A DNA stretch of 64,000 nucleotides, taken from positions 82,076 through 146,075 of the forward strand of contig NZ_AMSG01000006.1 in the NCBI RefSeq assembly GCF_000300875.1, in the 5' to 3' direction. Within the stretch, counting starts at the first letter, position 1, and each line of letters opens with the position of its first letter. A model generated the notes under the pieces. The model saw only the letters and a list, made by a program, of their open reading frames with translations. It was not told where the DNA came from and searched no databases. The translations under genes and the position numbers were made by a program. Shown piece by piece: positions 8,698 through 16,328 of the stretch. This DNA is from Galbibacter marinus. GTDB taxonomy: Bacteria > Bacteroidota > Bacteroidia > Flavobacteriales > Flavobacteriaceae.

Positions 8698-9695
8698 GGG
8701 CTTTTCATGTTGGGATTTATTTTTTCGAGTGCTAGTTTATAAGCAATATCCAGCGCTTCATTGGCTTTTACCTTTACATCTGGTTCAACTCCTTTCCCTT
8801 CCCAATTGGTCTTTGTAATGGGACTGATGGCTTTTCCAGTGGGGATCCATACAATAAAATTTCCGGATGCATTGAATTCTTCCCCAAAATTGGCGGCGCC
8901 GGCAGTGGTTTCCCCTACAATGGTTGCCCGGCCGAGGCTTTTAAGGTCGTAGGCGAACTCTTCCCCGGCAGAAATCGTTTTATTGTTTGTCAGGACATAG
9001 ACAGGAACATTTGGCATTCTTTCCCCATCTACATAAGGTAAGGTCCAGGATTGGATAGTCGTGTTTTCTTTCTTTTGATAGAAGTCGATTAGATGTACCG
9101 GTTCATCCGAGTACAAATAGCTTATCAAAAGCTGAATCATTGTGGGGTCCCCACCAAAATTATTTCTCAAATCGAAAATGAGTGCATCACAATTGGAAAC
9201 AAATTGCATTGCTGAAGATGCTGTTTTCCCTCCATATAGGGTGGGTGCAAAAGCGGTTATTTTAATATAACCGATATTGTTTTCCAAAATTTTCAACTCT
9301 TCAAAGCCATAATTGAACTTCCGTACCCGTTCATTGACCCTATTGAATTTTTCGGCTGGATCCTCTTTTTTTGAAGGACTTCTCAATCGTGCCGCTTTTT
9401 CTTCATCATAAGCAACACCAATATGTTTATCTTTGCTGATCGTGAACAAATGGCTTTTCAGTGAGTCGGCAAAAACGGTTTTGTCTGTAATCATTTTGTA
9501 TTCACCGCGTTTGTACCTTTTTAGTAAATCTTTGGCCATTAAGTCCGCCACTTTTTCAAACACGTATTTATCCTTCAGTTGATAGTTGATGGAGTCGATG
9601 ATTTCTTTTTTATGGGCATTGGTTAAATTCCCACTTTGAGCGTATGCTGCAATTGAGGTAGCTAACATACATATGATGATACATTGGAATTTCAT
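8694..9695 (-). CDS. S41-family serine peptidase (IRBP/tail-specific type), secreted
   Basis: 333 aa with a signal peptide (MKFQCIIICMLATSIAAYAQ). An N-terminal helical part (YVFEKVADLMAKDLLKRY) is followed by the S41 catalytic fold: NIGYIKITAFAP, CDALIFDLRNNFGGDPTMI, and PVYVLTNNKTISAGEEFAYD with the probable nucleophile Ser242, then ATIVGETTAGAAN. No PDZ domain is evident, as in IRBP-like members. It probably acts on peptides in the periplasm. It sits between two GC-rich element genes but reads as ordinary flavobacterial sequence, so it may be chromosomal DNA trapped between element fragments or cargo. Confidence 0.85.
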   Translation of the reverse strand: MKFQCIIICMLATSIAAYAQSGNLTNAHKKEIIDSINYQLKDKYVFEKVADLMAKDLLKRYKRGEYKMITDKTVFADSLKSHLFTISKDKHIGVAYDEEKAARLRSPSKKEDPAEKFNRVNERVRKFNYGFEELKILENNIGYIKITAFAPTLYGGKTASSAMQFVSNCDALIFDLRNNFGGDPTMIQLLISYLYSDEPVHLIDFYQKKENTTIQSWTLPYVDGERMPNVPVYVLTNNKTISAGEEFAYDLKSLGRATIVGETTAGAANFGEEFNASGNFIVWIPTGKAISPITKTNWEGKGVEPDVKVKANEALDIAYKLALEKINPNMKSP

Positions 9696-9945
9696 TTTTC
9701 TCTATTAAGGTTGAACCATTTTATAGGCTTTAAAACGGACACAAGTTTTATGCCAAGAAATTCCGGTATAAAATCGGAATCTTTTATTTAAAGACGAAGA
9801 GAAATTATCAATGTTGCAAATAGGCTTACTTTGGATAAAATGGTTTTTATGAAATAAACTGTCCTTAAAATCATGAAGCAAATTTATTGTTGCTTTGACG
9901 GATATGTGCTGCGACAACTAGCTTTGTGACTTATTGTCTAAAGCT

Positions 9946-10509
9946 TCATTCCCCATCGGGCGGGTCGAAGAGATTTTGCTGCCGGGTTGTGGTTTCCGTT
10001 CCGGATTTTGTGGTATTGGCTTTCATACGCTCTTTCAGGGCCTGACGGCGTTTGTCGTAAATCCAAACTCTGAGCCCTTTCAGCAAACCCTCCTGATAGC
10101 CGGAAAGTTTCTCTGGGGCAATTTCGACCATAGCCTCGAACTGTCCGGCATTCTTAAAAGTCTTGGCGTATTGCAGCCCGCACCAGATATAAATGTTCAC
10201 CCACTCACTGGCCAATGGCGATTCGAAGGTACGGGGCATCATATAGGCTACTACCTCTGTCAGAGAGGCCATCCGCTGTCCCTGCATCTGGGCCAACAGG
10301 CGGGCCAGGGGAATGTCGTTAAGCAGGTGTTTGGGCACGGCATCCTGCCAGGAGTTCGGATAGACAATAATGGGGCTGCTCAGGCAATCCATAAAATCGA
10401 AGACAAAATCGGACTGGTCTTGTTTCGGGGGCTTTTGCTTGGATTTCGGTTGTGCCAGTGGCTCTAAATCAAAGCCGAAATCGAGTTGGTGCGTTTCAGG
10501 ATGTTCCAT
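9946..10509 (-). CDS. mobile-element hypothetical protein
   Basis: 187 aa from the ATG at 10509-10507 (MEHPETHQLDFGFDLEPLAQ). The N-terminus is low-complexity and charged (QPKSKQKPPKQDQ); the rest is helical with VAYMMPRTFESPLASEWVNI and a basic YDKRRQALKERMKANTTKSG tail. It is visibly GC-richer than its surroundings and shares its leader repeat with the DUF932 gene, so both come from the same plasmid- or ICE-like element. I do not recognise a catalytic motif. The region 9696-9945 between it and the peptidase holds no convincing gene. Confidence 0.6.
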   Translation of the reverse strand: MEHPETHQLDFGFDLEPLAQPKSKQKPPKQDQSDFVFDFMDCLSSPIIVYPNSWQDAVPKHLLNDIPLARLLAQMQGQRMASLTEVVAYMMPRTFESPLASEWVNIYIWCGLQYAKTFKNAGQFEAMVEIAPEKLSGYQEGLLKGLRVWIYDKRRQALKERMKANTTKSGTETTTRQQNLFDPPDGE

Positions 10510-10574
10510 GATTATAACTTTTAGGTTCAACATTATTTTCAGTTCGGATCAAACGGAAGCGAAAATTTTAACGA

Positions 10575-10652
10575 GGCAAGGAAACGGAATAAATTGGCCT
10601 GCAGATGGGCAGGTGGTGGGAGGGGAGTGGCTTTATGCCGTCCCTTGTCCGG
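10575..10652. repeat. leader repeat copy B (upstream of 187-aa gene)
   Basis: Second copy of the two-block repeat seen at 8269-8328. The 16-bp block is at 10575-10590 and the 24-bp block at 10629-10652, separated here by a longer GC-rich spacer. It lies 65-145 bp upstream of the 187-aa gene start on the minus strand. Confidence 0.8.
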
Positions 10653-10741
10653 GAAACATTTTCCGGGTTTATCTTGTGGAAATAATGTTGGGCTACTTAT
10701 TGATTACTATGGACTCATTGGAGTTGAGACAAAGCGGACTT

Positions 10742-10844
10742 AACCCCTTCCTTTTTGTGGCCCGATGCTGACCGGGAAGTGCAGTGTCTCATTCCAGTTT
10801 TTTCCGGAATGGGGAAGCAGAACGGGAGCAAAAAGGAAGGGGTT
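10742..10844. repeat. 16-bp perfect inverted repeat with nested hairpin
   Basis: AACCCCTTCCTTTTTG at 10742-10757 is exactly complementary to CAAAAAGGAAGGGGTT at 10829-10844. Inside the 71-bp loop a second stem (CATTCC...GGAATG, about 10790-10812) encloses a T-run. The block could be an RNA element, a transfer-origin-like site or an element end. The rest of 10534-11186 has no gene that I can support. Confidence 0.7.
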
Positions 10845-11208
10845 GTGTCCAAGACTATTTTGACGATGCGCATTTCCCGGATTTCAGGGTAACGGAAAGA
10901 AGGGGAATGGGCTGAGGAATAGGTTTCTTCTAAATTATTTCGATAGGGCAGCGAAACCCATAATTATTTAGCTTTTTTTAGGAGTTTTTTATTAACTTGG
11001 GAACTATTTTTTAATGGCTATATTCTTATTAAATGTAAAGCCGACCTTGTCTTGTGATAAAGCAAAAGTCCCCTCTTCGACCGGTTTGGAAAAGGATTTG
11101 GATTTACAATAAAATATGTTGGCTTGAAAATTCCAGGATCAAAAATTTCTTTTAGCCTGGTGGAATTACGATATAAACTGAACATGGTTATAATTATAAC
11201 GAACTAGA

Positions 11209-13017
11209 ATGCAGTGTAAATACAATATTGACATAACTGATAGTGTTAAGTTCGTTAAAGACTTAAAAACAAAACCATTTGTAGAAATCGACGGGGAACA
11301 CATTTGGAGTTTAGGCTATGATACAAAGCCTTTTGACGATGAATATGACCCACCAGATAAATTTCCAAACTGTTGTGGCTATCATAAAAGTATTGTTGAA
11401 CATACAGATGAATGGTTGATTAAATTTCCTAATTGTTGTGAAAGTCATAAAAAATTGAAAACGAAGTATTGGTTTAAAAAGGAGAATTATAAGTTTCTGT
11501 CATTAAAGGTTGTTAATGAATTAGCTTTTACCGAGAATTTTATTGCAAAAAATTTAGAAAGTGATTTATGGTATAAAAACATTACAGACTATATCGAATA
11601 CTCAATCGATAGCTTTGGAATTCCTAATATTGGTGGTGACAGGTATTTAGGGAATCTAAAACATTGGCTAAAGAGTACCGAACCCACTGATTTTGATTTT
11701 CCTGAATCTAAACGGAGTAAGTTATTAGAGTTTATTGATAAGTTTTATTCTCCAGGTAAGAAAATCAATACAGATTTAAATATATTACATACAACATTTC
11801 AGAAATGGTTGAAAACCTTTCCTGACCTTCCATTCTTTAAAGAGCTTAAAGAAAAACTAAAAGGAAAAATACCTTTCAACTTACTCCTTTACGAAACAAA
11901 TCATAACAGATTCACAGGATTAACAAAAGCTAAGATTAGAACACAAAGCGAGCTTATTGAAATTTTAATTAACTCAACAAAGAATTTATTAGGTACTATT
12001 AACACTCCAAAGTTATTCGCGAATGGATTAATTTCTGACAAAGTAAAATATCAAATTGATTTACTTAATGAACAACATAAAGTTAGGCAAAACCAGCTTC
12101 TAATTGACTATTCGAAGAATGAAGTTAAGTATGTGAAAATCATAAAAAAATGGCTAAAAAACGAAAGATTATTTTTATCAGAACTTAAGCCCATAATAAA
12201 AAACTATAACTCAATGCCAAAACTTTTTACCACCGAAAAAAGAGAAGCTTTTGATAAACCATATCTAAAAGTATTTCTTAGAGACAAAAGCGAAATTGAA
12301 GAAGCAGCAAGTTTAATTAGCTCCCTTCAATCAGTTAGGAAAGCTAATGTTACTGATAATGCGGAAAAGGATATTACTGTTTATCCAGCAAAGACTTATT
12401 CAGTTGATGAAATGATTGCCGAAATAGACATTGCTCTTGATTCATATTTGACAGGAGGAACCCTTGACCCAGTTTTTGAAGATAAAATAGATTCATTAAG
12501 CGAAAAAGGCTATGAAGATATTTTAACACATATACGATATTATGGGAAAAACTTAGAAAAGTTTAAAAAACTATATGACAAGTTTGATGAAGAAGGCTTT
12601 AGGGAGTTTTTCCTTCCTCACTTAAATTCAATTTCTAAAAAGCATTCTGCTACTGGTGAGACTTTTAATAAAATAGGAAAAACTGACATTTTAATACAAG
12701 ATGAGAACGGTATAAATGTTTTTATAGCAGAATGTAAATTGTGGAAAGGAGAATTGGAATTATTAAAGGCAGTTGACCAATTATTAGAGAGATATGTAAC
12801 ATGGAGAGATGAAAAAGTTGCACTAATTATTTTCAATAAGGATATGAAGAAGTTCAGTGAATTGCTAACCAAAGCTTCGAAAAAATTAACCGAGCATCCA
12901 TTATTTGATAATTACATTGGGCCAACTAGCGATACATCGTTTAGATACTTATTTAAACACCCTGATGATAATTCAAAAAAAGTATATTTAGAGTTGATTG
13001 TATTTAATTGTATATAA
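11209..13017 (+). CDS. putative PD-(D/E)xK nuclease-domain protein (cassette gene)
   Basis: 602 aa, no signal peptide. The C-terminal third has the spacing of a restriction-endonuclease-like core: GKTDILI with Asp493, then NVFIAECKLWKG with Glu508 and Lys510, followed by the helical ELLKAVDQLLERYVTWRDEK and VALIIFNKD strand. The long N-terminal part is unrecognised; it contains a duplicated KFPNCC-xx-HK motif within the first ~80 residues that might bind metal. Such fusions are often phage-defence or nucleic-acid-processing effectors, but that role is inference. It is the first gene of the cassette-like array and starts 15 nt after a GTTATAA core. Confidence 0.65.
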   Translation: MQCKYNIDITDSVKFVKDLKTKPFVEIDGEHIWSLGYDTKPFDDEYDPPDKFPNCCGYHKSIVEHTDEWLIKFPNCCESHKKLKTKYWFKKENYKFLSLKVVNELAFTENFIAKNLESDLWYKNITDYIEYSIDSFGIPNIGGDRYLGNLKHWLKSTEPTDFDFPESKRSKLLEFIDKFYSPGKKINTDLNILHTTFQKWLKTFPDLPFFKELKEKLKGKIPFNLLLYETNHNRFTGLTKAKIRTQSELIEILINSTKNLLGTINTPKLFANGLISDKVKYQIDLLNEQHKVRQNQLLIDYSKNEVKYVKIIKKWLKNERLFLSELKPIIKNYNSMPKLFTTEKREAFDKPYLKVFLRDKSEIEEAASLISSLQSVRKANVTDNAEKDITVYPAKTYSVDEMIAEIDIALDSYLTGGTLDPVFEDKIDSLSEKGYEDILTHIRYYGKNLEKFKKLYDKFDEEGFREFFLPHLNSISKKHSATGETFNKIGKTDILIQDENGINVFIAECKLWKGELELLKAVDQLLERYVTWRDEKVALIIFNKDMKKFSELLTKASKKLTEHPLFDNYIGPTSDTSFRYLFKHPDDNSKKVYLELIVFNCI

Positions 13018-13147
13018 GAATAAAAGTACCTAATGTTATGGCAGTTAAAGTGCCAAATATCAAGGTATGTAGCCCGCTTGAACTGTGTAGCGCTTTGACA
13101 AGTAAATGTCATGCAATCTGCTACATTCATACAATTTACTGTTATAG
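13012..13147 (+). repeat. attC-like site 1
   Basis: 136 bp between the nuclease gene and the next cassette. The R''-like box ATATAAG (13012-13018) overlaps the stop codon; the R' core GTTATAG is at 13141-13147. The arms pair discontinuously: TAAA, GTA, AATG and GCAG on the left with CTGC, CATT, TAC and TTTA on the right, which gives the bulged stem typical of attC folds. No other gene is seen here. Confidence 0.55.
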
Positions 13148-13165
13148 CGAATTAAAACAAACAAT

Positions 13166-13372
13166 ATGGAAATTAGAAACATTATTGCCAGACTTAAGCA
13201 ATCAGAGTATAAATATTCTGAAGCCCGAGGAATCAAGGAGGAATTAAAAAGAAAGCCTCTATCAGAGCAGCTTGAAATTGTAAACAAACTTCGGGAGGAA
13301 TCACGAAAAAGCGATAATTCGGACATTATTGATGTCATTAACGATATTATAAATGAATTAGATAAAAAGTAA
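13166..13372 (+). CDS. small helical hypothetical protein (cassette gene)
   Basis: 68 aa (MEIRNIIARLKQSEYKYSEA...), charged and predicted all-helical, without a signal or membrane segment. It starts 18 nt after the GTTATAG core and ends 3 bp before the next gene, so the two form a pair in one cassette. Size and arrangement would fit a small partner such as an antitoxin or adaptor, but nothing in the sequence shows this. Not recognised. Confidence 0.5.
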   Translation: MEIRNIIARLKQSEYKYSEARGIKEELKRKPLSEQLEIVNKLREESRKSDNSDIIDVINDIINELDKK

Positions 13373-13375
13373 TAA

Positions 13376-13864
13376 ATGGACTATGCTCTTGAAATAATAG
13401 CTTTGGTGGTTTCAGTTTCCGCACTGATTATTACATATCAAAATCGAGTTGATAACAAAAAACAGACAAAAAAATCTAACGATAAAGCAGATAGAGCAAT
13501 AAAGTTATCAGAGGGAAATGTAGAAATGGGATTGCGTAACTCGATAAGCAATGCGAGAACTAATGTGAACTCTGCGATAAGAGATTTAGAAAACTTCAAA
13601 CTGCAAAACCCAAACGCTGACTTGAAAATAATGACTAAATTATTTTGGTCATCTGTAGAAGACTTACTAAATCAATATGAAAGGGCGTGTATGCTCTATT
13701 TAGATGACAAATTAGACAAAGTTCGATTCCGAATTGAGTATTCATCTGAAATCAGAAATGTGGTTGAAAAAGGCGAATACAAGGAGAAATATTTTCCAGC
13801 ACACACATCAAAGTATAAAGCAATTTTAAAAGTCTATGATGAGTGGGAAAATTTAGAGAAATAA
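13376..13864 (+). CDS. membrane-anchored hypothetical protein (cassette gene)
   Basis: 162 aa. One N-terminal membrane helix (ALEIIALVVSVSALIITY) is followed by a charged linker (NRVDNKKQTKKSNDKADRAI) and a helical soluble domain containing MTKLFWSSVEDLLNQYERACM. It is preceded at 3 bp by the 68-aa gene. The layout, an anchor plus helical domain, recalls several phage-defence and abortive-infection proteins, but no motif proves that. Its stop codon overlaps the AAATAAC box of the next attC-like site. Confidence 0.55.
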   Translation: MDYALEIIALVVSVSALIITYQNRVDNKKQTKKSNDKADRAIKLSEGNVEMGLRNSISNARTNVNSAIRDLENFKLQNPNADLKIMTKLFWSSVEDLLNQYERACMLYLDDKLDKVRFRIEYSSEIRNVVEKGEYKEKYFPAHTSKYKAILKVYDEWENLEK

Positions 13865-13998
13865 CTAGTTACAATAATGTATCCGCAATATTGGCAGATA
13901 TGACCACGTCCCAGTGCACTCGGAATTTCTAAAGTTTGTGCTAAACTGAAAATTAAAGCATACTAAACCGTAACTGACGGTTATACGAAACGTTGGGC
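13859..13998 (+). repeat. attC-like site 2
   Basis: 140 bp. The box AAATAAC (13859-13865) overlaps the stop codon and shares ATAAC with the inverse of this cassette's own GTTATAG core. Left stem GTATCCG pairs with CGG-tt-ATAC on the right. The right stem is followed by GAAAC and the core GTTGGGC at 13992-13998. The same CGAAAC-GTT arrangement recurs at sites 3 and 4. Confidence 0.6.
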
Positions 13999-14012
13999 AT
14001 AATATGAACTAA

Positions 14013-15461
14013 ATGAAGTTAAACACAAAATATTCAGAATTTCTAAAGAGAATTAATTCTTTCAAGAATGACCTTGAAAAGTTAACAAAGCAAAATATCA
14101 ATAATGCATCCGAATATGAAAATTTAGAAAGTTCATTTATCGCCTACAAAGACAACTGCGCAACCTACATTGAATCGGTCTTTTCAGAAGACATTAGCTT
14201 AAATTTTTCAAATCTAATCAGATATGAAAATCGTTTCAATGTAGGAATGGAAATTCCGCTAAATCAAAAAGCCAAGAATCTAAATAATAGAATTAAGAAA
14301 AGAATTAAAACTATTGAATACTTAGTTCAAATAGTGGAGTTAAGTGACCCCCTATTTTTAGGAAGGCAATTCGAGCAAGAAAGGTCAAATCTAACTACAA
14401 ATGAAAAGGCAACATTTTTATTATCTAAACTTTATTCTCTACGAAAAACAAATAAGCTTTGGGATACTAAAATGATTTTTGAGTTAAATCAAATAGAGTT
14501 AGATAATTATGATGAGGTAAGAGGAATTACAAAAATATTAGAGAATAATGGTTATGTTGAGACTATAGGAACTAAAGATGGTTTATCAGCTAAGATAACC
14601 TCAGTAGGCAAGTTATTTTGGGAAGAGAACTCTAAAAATGTTAGTAATAAAGAAACTGAAAAAATTATGGATATATTTATTAGCCATAGCAGTCAAGATG
14701 CCGATACTGCAAAATTGCTAATTGACTTGCTTAAAACATCTCTGAATTTAAGTTCTTCAAGAATTAGATGTACAAGTGTAAATGGCTATCGACTTCCTGC
14801 TGGCGCATCTACCGATGAAACGCTGAAAAAAGAAGTGCACGATTCAAAAGTTTTAATAGGTTTAATTTCGCCTAAAAGTATTAATTCTGCCTACGTCCTT
14901 TTCGAATTAGGAGCTAGATGGGGAGCATCTTTACCTCTGATACCTTTAATCACAAGCGAACTTGGAAGTGAACTTCTTAAAGGACCCTTAAGCGGAATCA
15001 ATGCTTTAAATTGTTGTGAACCTGCTCAATTACAACAATTAATATCGGATTTAAAATCTGAATTAGAAATAACGGGTGAATCACCTGAAGTATATCAAGA
15101 TAAGATTGAATCATTAGTAAATCACTGTTTAAAAGAGCTTCTTCCATCCGCTGAGGAAAGTAAATCATCATTTAAGCAAACAGCACAAAAGAATAGCAGT
15201 CCTTCAAAGGATGATGATGATAAGATAAAATCTTATTGTGAAAAGGAATGGCCTAATGATTATTCAATGCGAGTACTTTGTATAAAAGAACAAAGAGAGG
15301 CGAAAAAGGATATTGAAACCTTTAAACCATTGGATATTCCCGAAGATGTATTTAAAAGTATATTAGAAAAGGCAATATCTGAATGGCCAACAGATTATAC
15401 TATGCAAGTTCACTCTCGGAATGAACAAATAGAAGCATATATAGAATTGAATAATTTATAA
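14013..15461 (+). CDS. TIR-domain protein with C-terminal duplicated EWPxDY motif (cassette gene)
   Basis: 482 aa. Residues 1-160 are helical and unrecognised. A winged-helix-like part follows (EVRGITKILENNGYVETIG, ITSVGKLFWEE, about 165-210). A TIR domain begins at MDIFISHSSQD (residue 219) and includes SKVLIGLISPKSINSAYVLF and ELGARWG, with Glu298 in the position of the TIR catalytic glutamate. The C-terminus holds two copies of an EWPxDYxMxV...EQxEA motif, with tryptophans at 413 and 458. TIR proteins in bacteria are commonly NAD-cleaving effectors of phage defence; that role is likely but inferred. It is a single-gene cassette with its own core 14 nt upstream. Confidence 0.8.
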   Translation: MKLNTKYSEFLKRINSFKNDLEKLTKQNINNASEYENLESSFIAYKDNCATYIESVFSEDISLNFSNLIRYENRFNVGMEIPLNQKAKNLNNRIKKRIKTIEYLVQIVELSDPLFLGRQFEQERSNLTTNEKATFLLSKLYSLRKTNKLWDTKMIFELNQIELDNYDEVRGITKILENNGYVETIGTKDGLSAKITSVGKLFWEENSKNVSNKETEKIMDIFISHSSQDADTAKLLIDLLKTSLNLSSSRIRCTSVNGYRLPAGASTDETLKKEVHDSKVLIGLISPKSINSAYVLFELGARWGASLPLIPLITSELGSELLKGPLSGINALNCCEPAQLQQLISDLKSELEITGESPEVYQDKIESLVNHCLKELLPSAEESKSSFKQTAQKNSSPSKDDDDKIKSYCEKEWPNDYSMRVLCIKEQREAKKDIETFKPLDIPEDVFKSILEKAISEWPTDYTMQVHSRNEQIEAYIELNNL

Positions 15462-15469
15462 AATACTAT

Positions 15470-15602
15470 GCCCAACAAAGATGGCTATAAGTATTGCTCA
15501 TTCTCGCCTACTTCTGAAAATCCGCAAGGATTTTCAGTTTGGTGTATACTTGCAAAGTTAAGTGCTAAACCACGCAACTACTCATAGCCGAAACCGTTAG
15601 GC
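15470..15602 (+). repeat. attC-like site 3 (best example)
   Basis: 133 bp. R'' GCCCAAC at 15470-15476, six-base spacer AAAGAT, left stem GGCTAT with AGTA and TTGC extensions. The right side has GCAAC, TACT and ATAGCC, then six-base spacer GAAACC and R' GTTAGGC at 15596-15602. The middle contains a perfect extra hairpin, CTGAAAATCC-gcaa-GGATTTTCAG. The 6-6 spacing and bulged symmetrical stem match the layout of integron attC sites. The R'' box is the exact inverse of this cassette's own first core (GTTGGGC at 13992). Confidence 0.7.
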
Positions 15603-15623
15603 GATAGTTTATTTTGAAACTCT

Positions 15624-16301
15624 ATGGAATATGGAGATAAAACAATTTATGGCGCTACCAAAAACGTAGATGAAGATCTGCGTAAAATAATTGCGTTGTT
15701 AAATGACGAAGTTTCTAAACTTGTCAAGAAAAATGAGGTTGATTATCTATTGATTTCTTTGCGAGCAATAGCTAATTATACAGGTGTACTTTTTGAACGT
15801 TTAATTTCATACCAGGACTTACCGATTGAATACACTGCTATCTCTGCAAGAAATCTTTTTGAATGCTATTTAATCGCAGCTTATATTATTAGTGATCCTT
15901 CTAAAGGGAAAGAGTTTATTAGCCAAAAACCCCGTGAAGAATTAGAGATTAATGAAGGATTTCTATCATTGACAACTAAAAATACCTCAGAAGAAAGTAT
16001 AAAATCTATACGTGATAGGATTGAATATATCAGAGAAATTGTGAGAGTGAATCATCTAACTCCATCAAAAAACTGGACCGTTAGTCATCTTGCTAGACAA
16101 ACAAATAACGAACAGGAGTATAAGGCTTTTTTCAAACTTTATTCAAAATATATTCACCCTTCATCGTGGATAATGAATAGTAATAGATATGAATATGACA
16201 ACCCTGTCTTTAAAAATATATTCCTATTACAAGGGCAACATTATACAAGTTGTATTACAAAACTCATTGATGAATATCTAGGAAATAAAACCATCGCCTA
16301 A
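15624..16301 (+). CDS. DUF5677-like hypothetical protein (cassette gene)
   Basis: 225 aa, soluble and helical. Features resemble the DUF5677 family: LLISLRAIANYTGVLFERL, the ISARNLFECYLIAAYII segment with its conserved Arg-Glu pair, and FFKLYSKYIHPSSW with a His-Pro-Ser motif. The biochemical function of that family is unknown to me; members often sit in accessory regions. It begins 21 nt after the GTTAGGC core, and its stop codon lies inside the GCCTAAT end box. Confidence 0.6.
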   Translation: MEYGDKTIYGATKNVDEDLRKIIALLNDEVSKLVKKNEVDYLLISLRAIANYTGVLFERLISYQDLPIEYTAISARNLFECYLIAAYIISDPSKGKEFISQKPREELEINEGFLSLTTKNTSEESIKSIRDRIEYIREIVRVNHLTPSKNWTVSHLARQTNNEQEYKAFFKLYSKYIHPSSWIMNSNRYEYDNPVFKNIFLLQGQHYTSCITKLIDEYLGNKTIA

Positions 16302-16328
16302 TTGCGGTTGACCCGCGAAACGTTATAC
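16296..16328 (+). repeat. attC-like site 4, shortened
   Basis: Only 33 bp: end box GCCTAAT (16296-16302, six of seven bases inverse to this cassette's GTTAGGC core), stem GCGG-TTGAC-CCGC, then GAAAC and core GTTATAC at 16322-16328. The core, the GAAAC spacer and the end box are kept but the central arms are missing compared with sites 1-3. It is probably an internally deleted site, or a naturally minimal one. Confidence 0.45.

Noticed and set aside
9705..9917. 70-aa minus-strand frame
   Set aside because: No recognisable features or composition bias; probably chance between the peptidase and the element gene.
13029..13034. ACCTAAT near 13028 as the terminal box of attC-like site 1
   Set aside because: The stem pairing (TAAA/TTTA, GTA/TAC, AATG/CATT, GCAG/CTGC) places this sequence inside the arm, and ATATAAG at the stop codon fits better.
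13008..13247. 79-aa plus-strand frame over attC-like site 1
   Set aside because: It overlaps the 68-aa gene in another frame and runs through the recombination-site region; no protein-like pattern.
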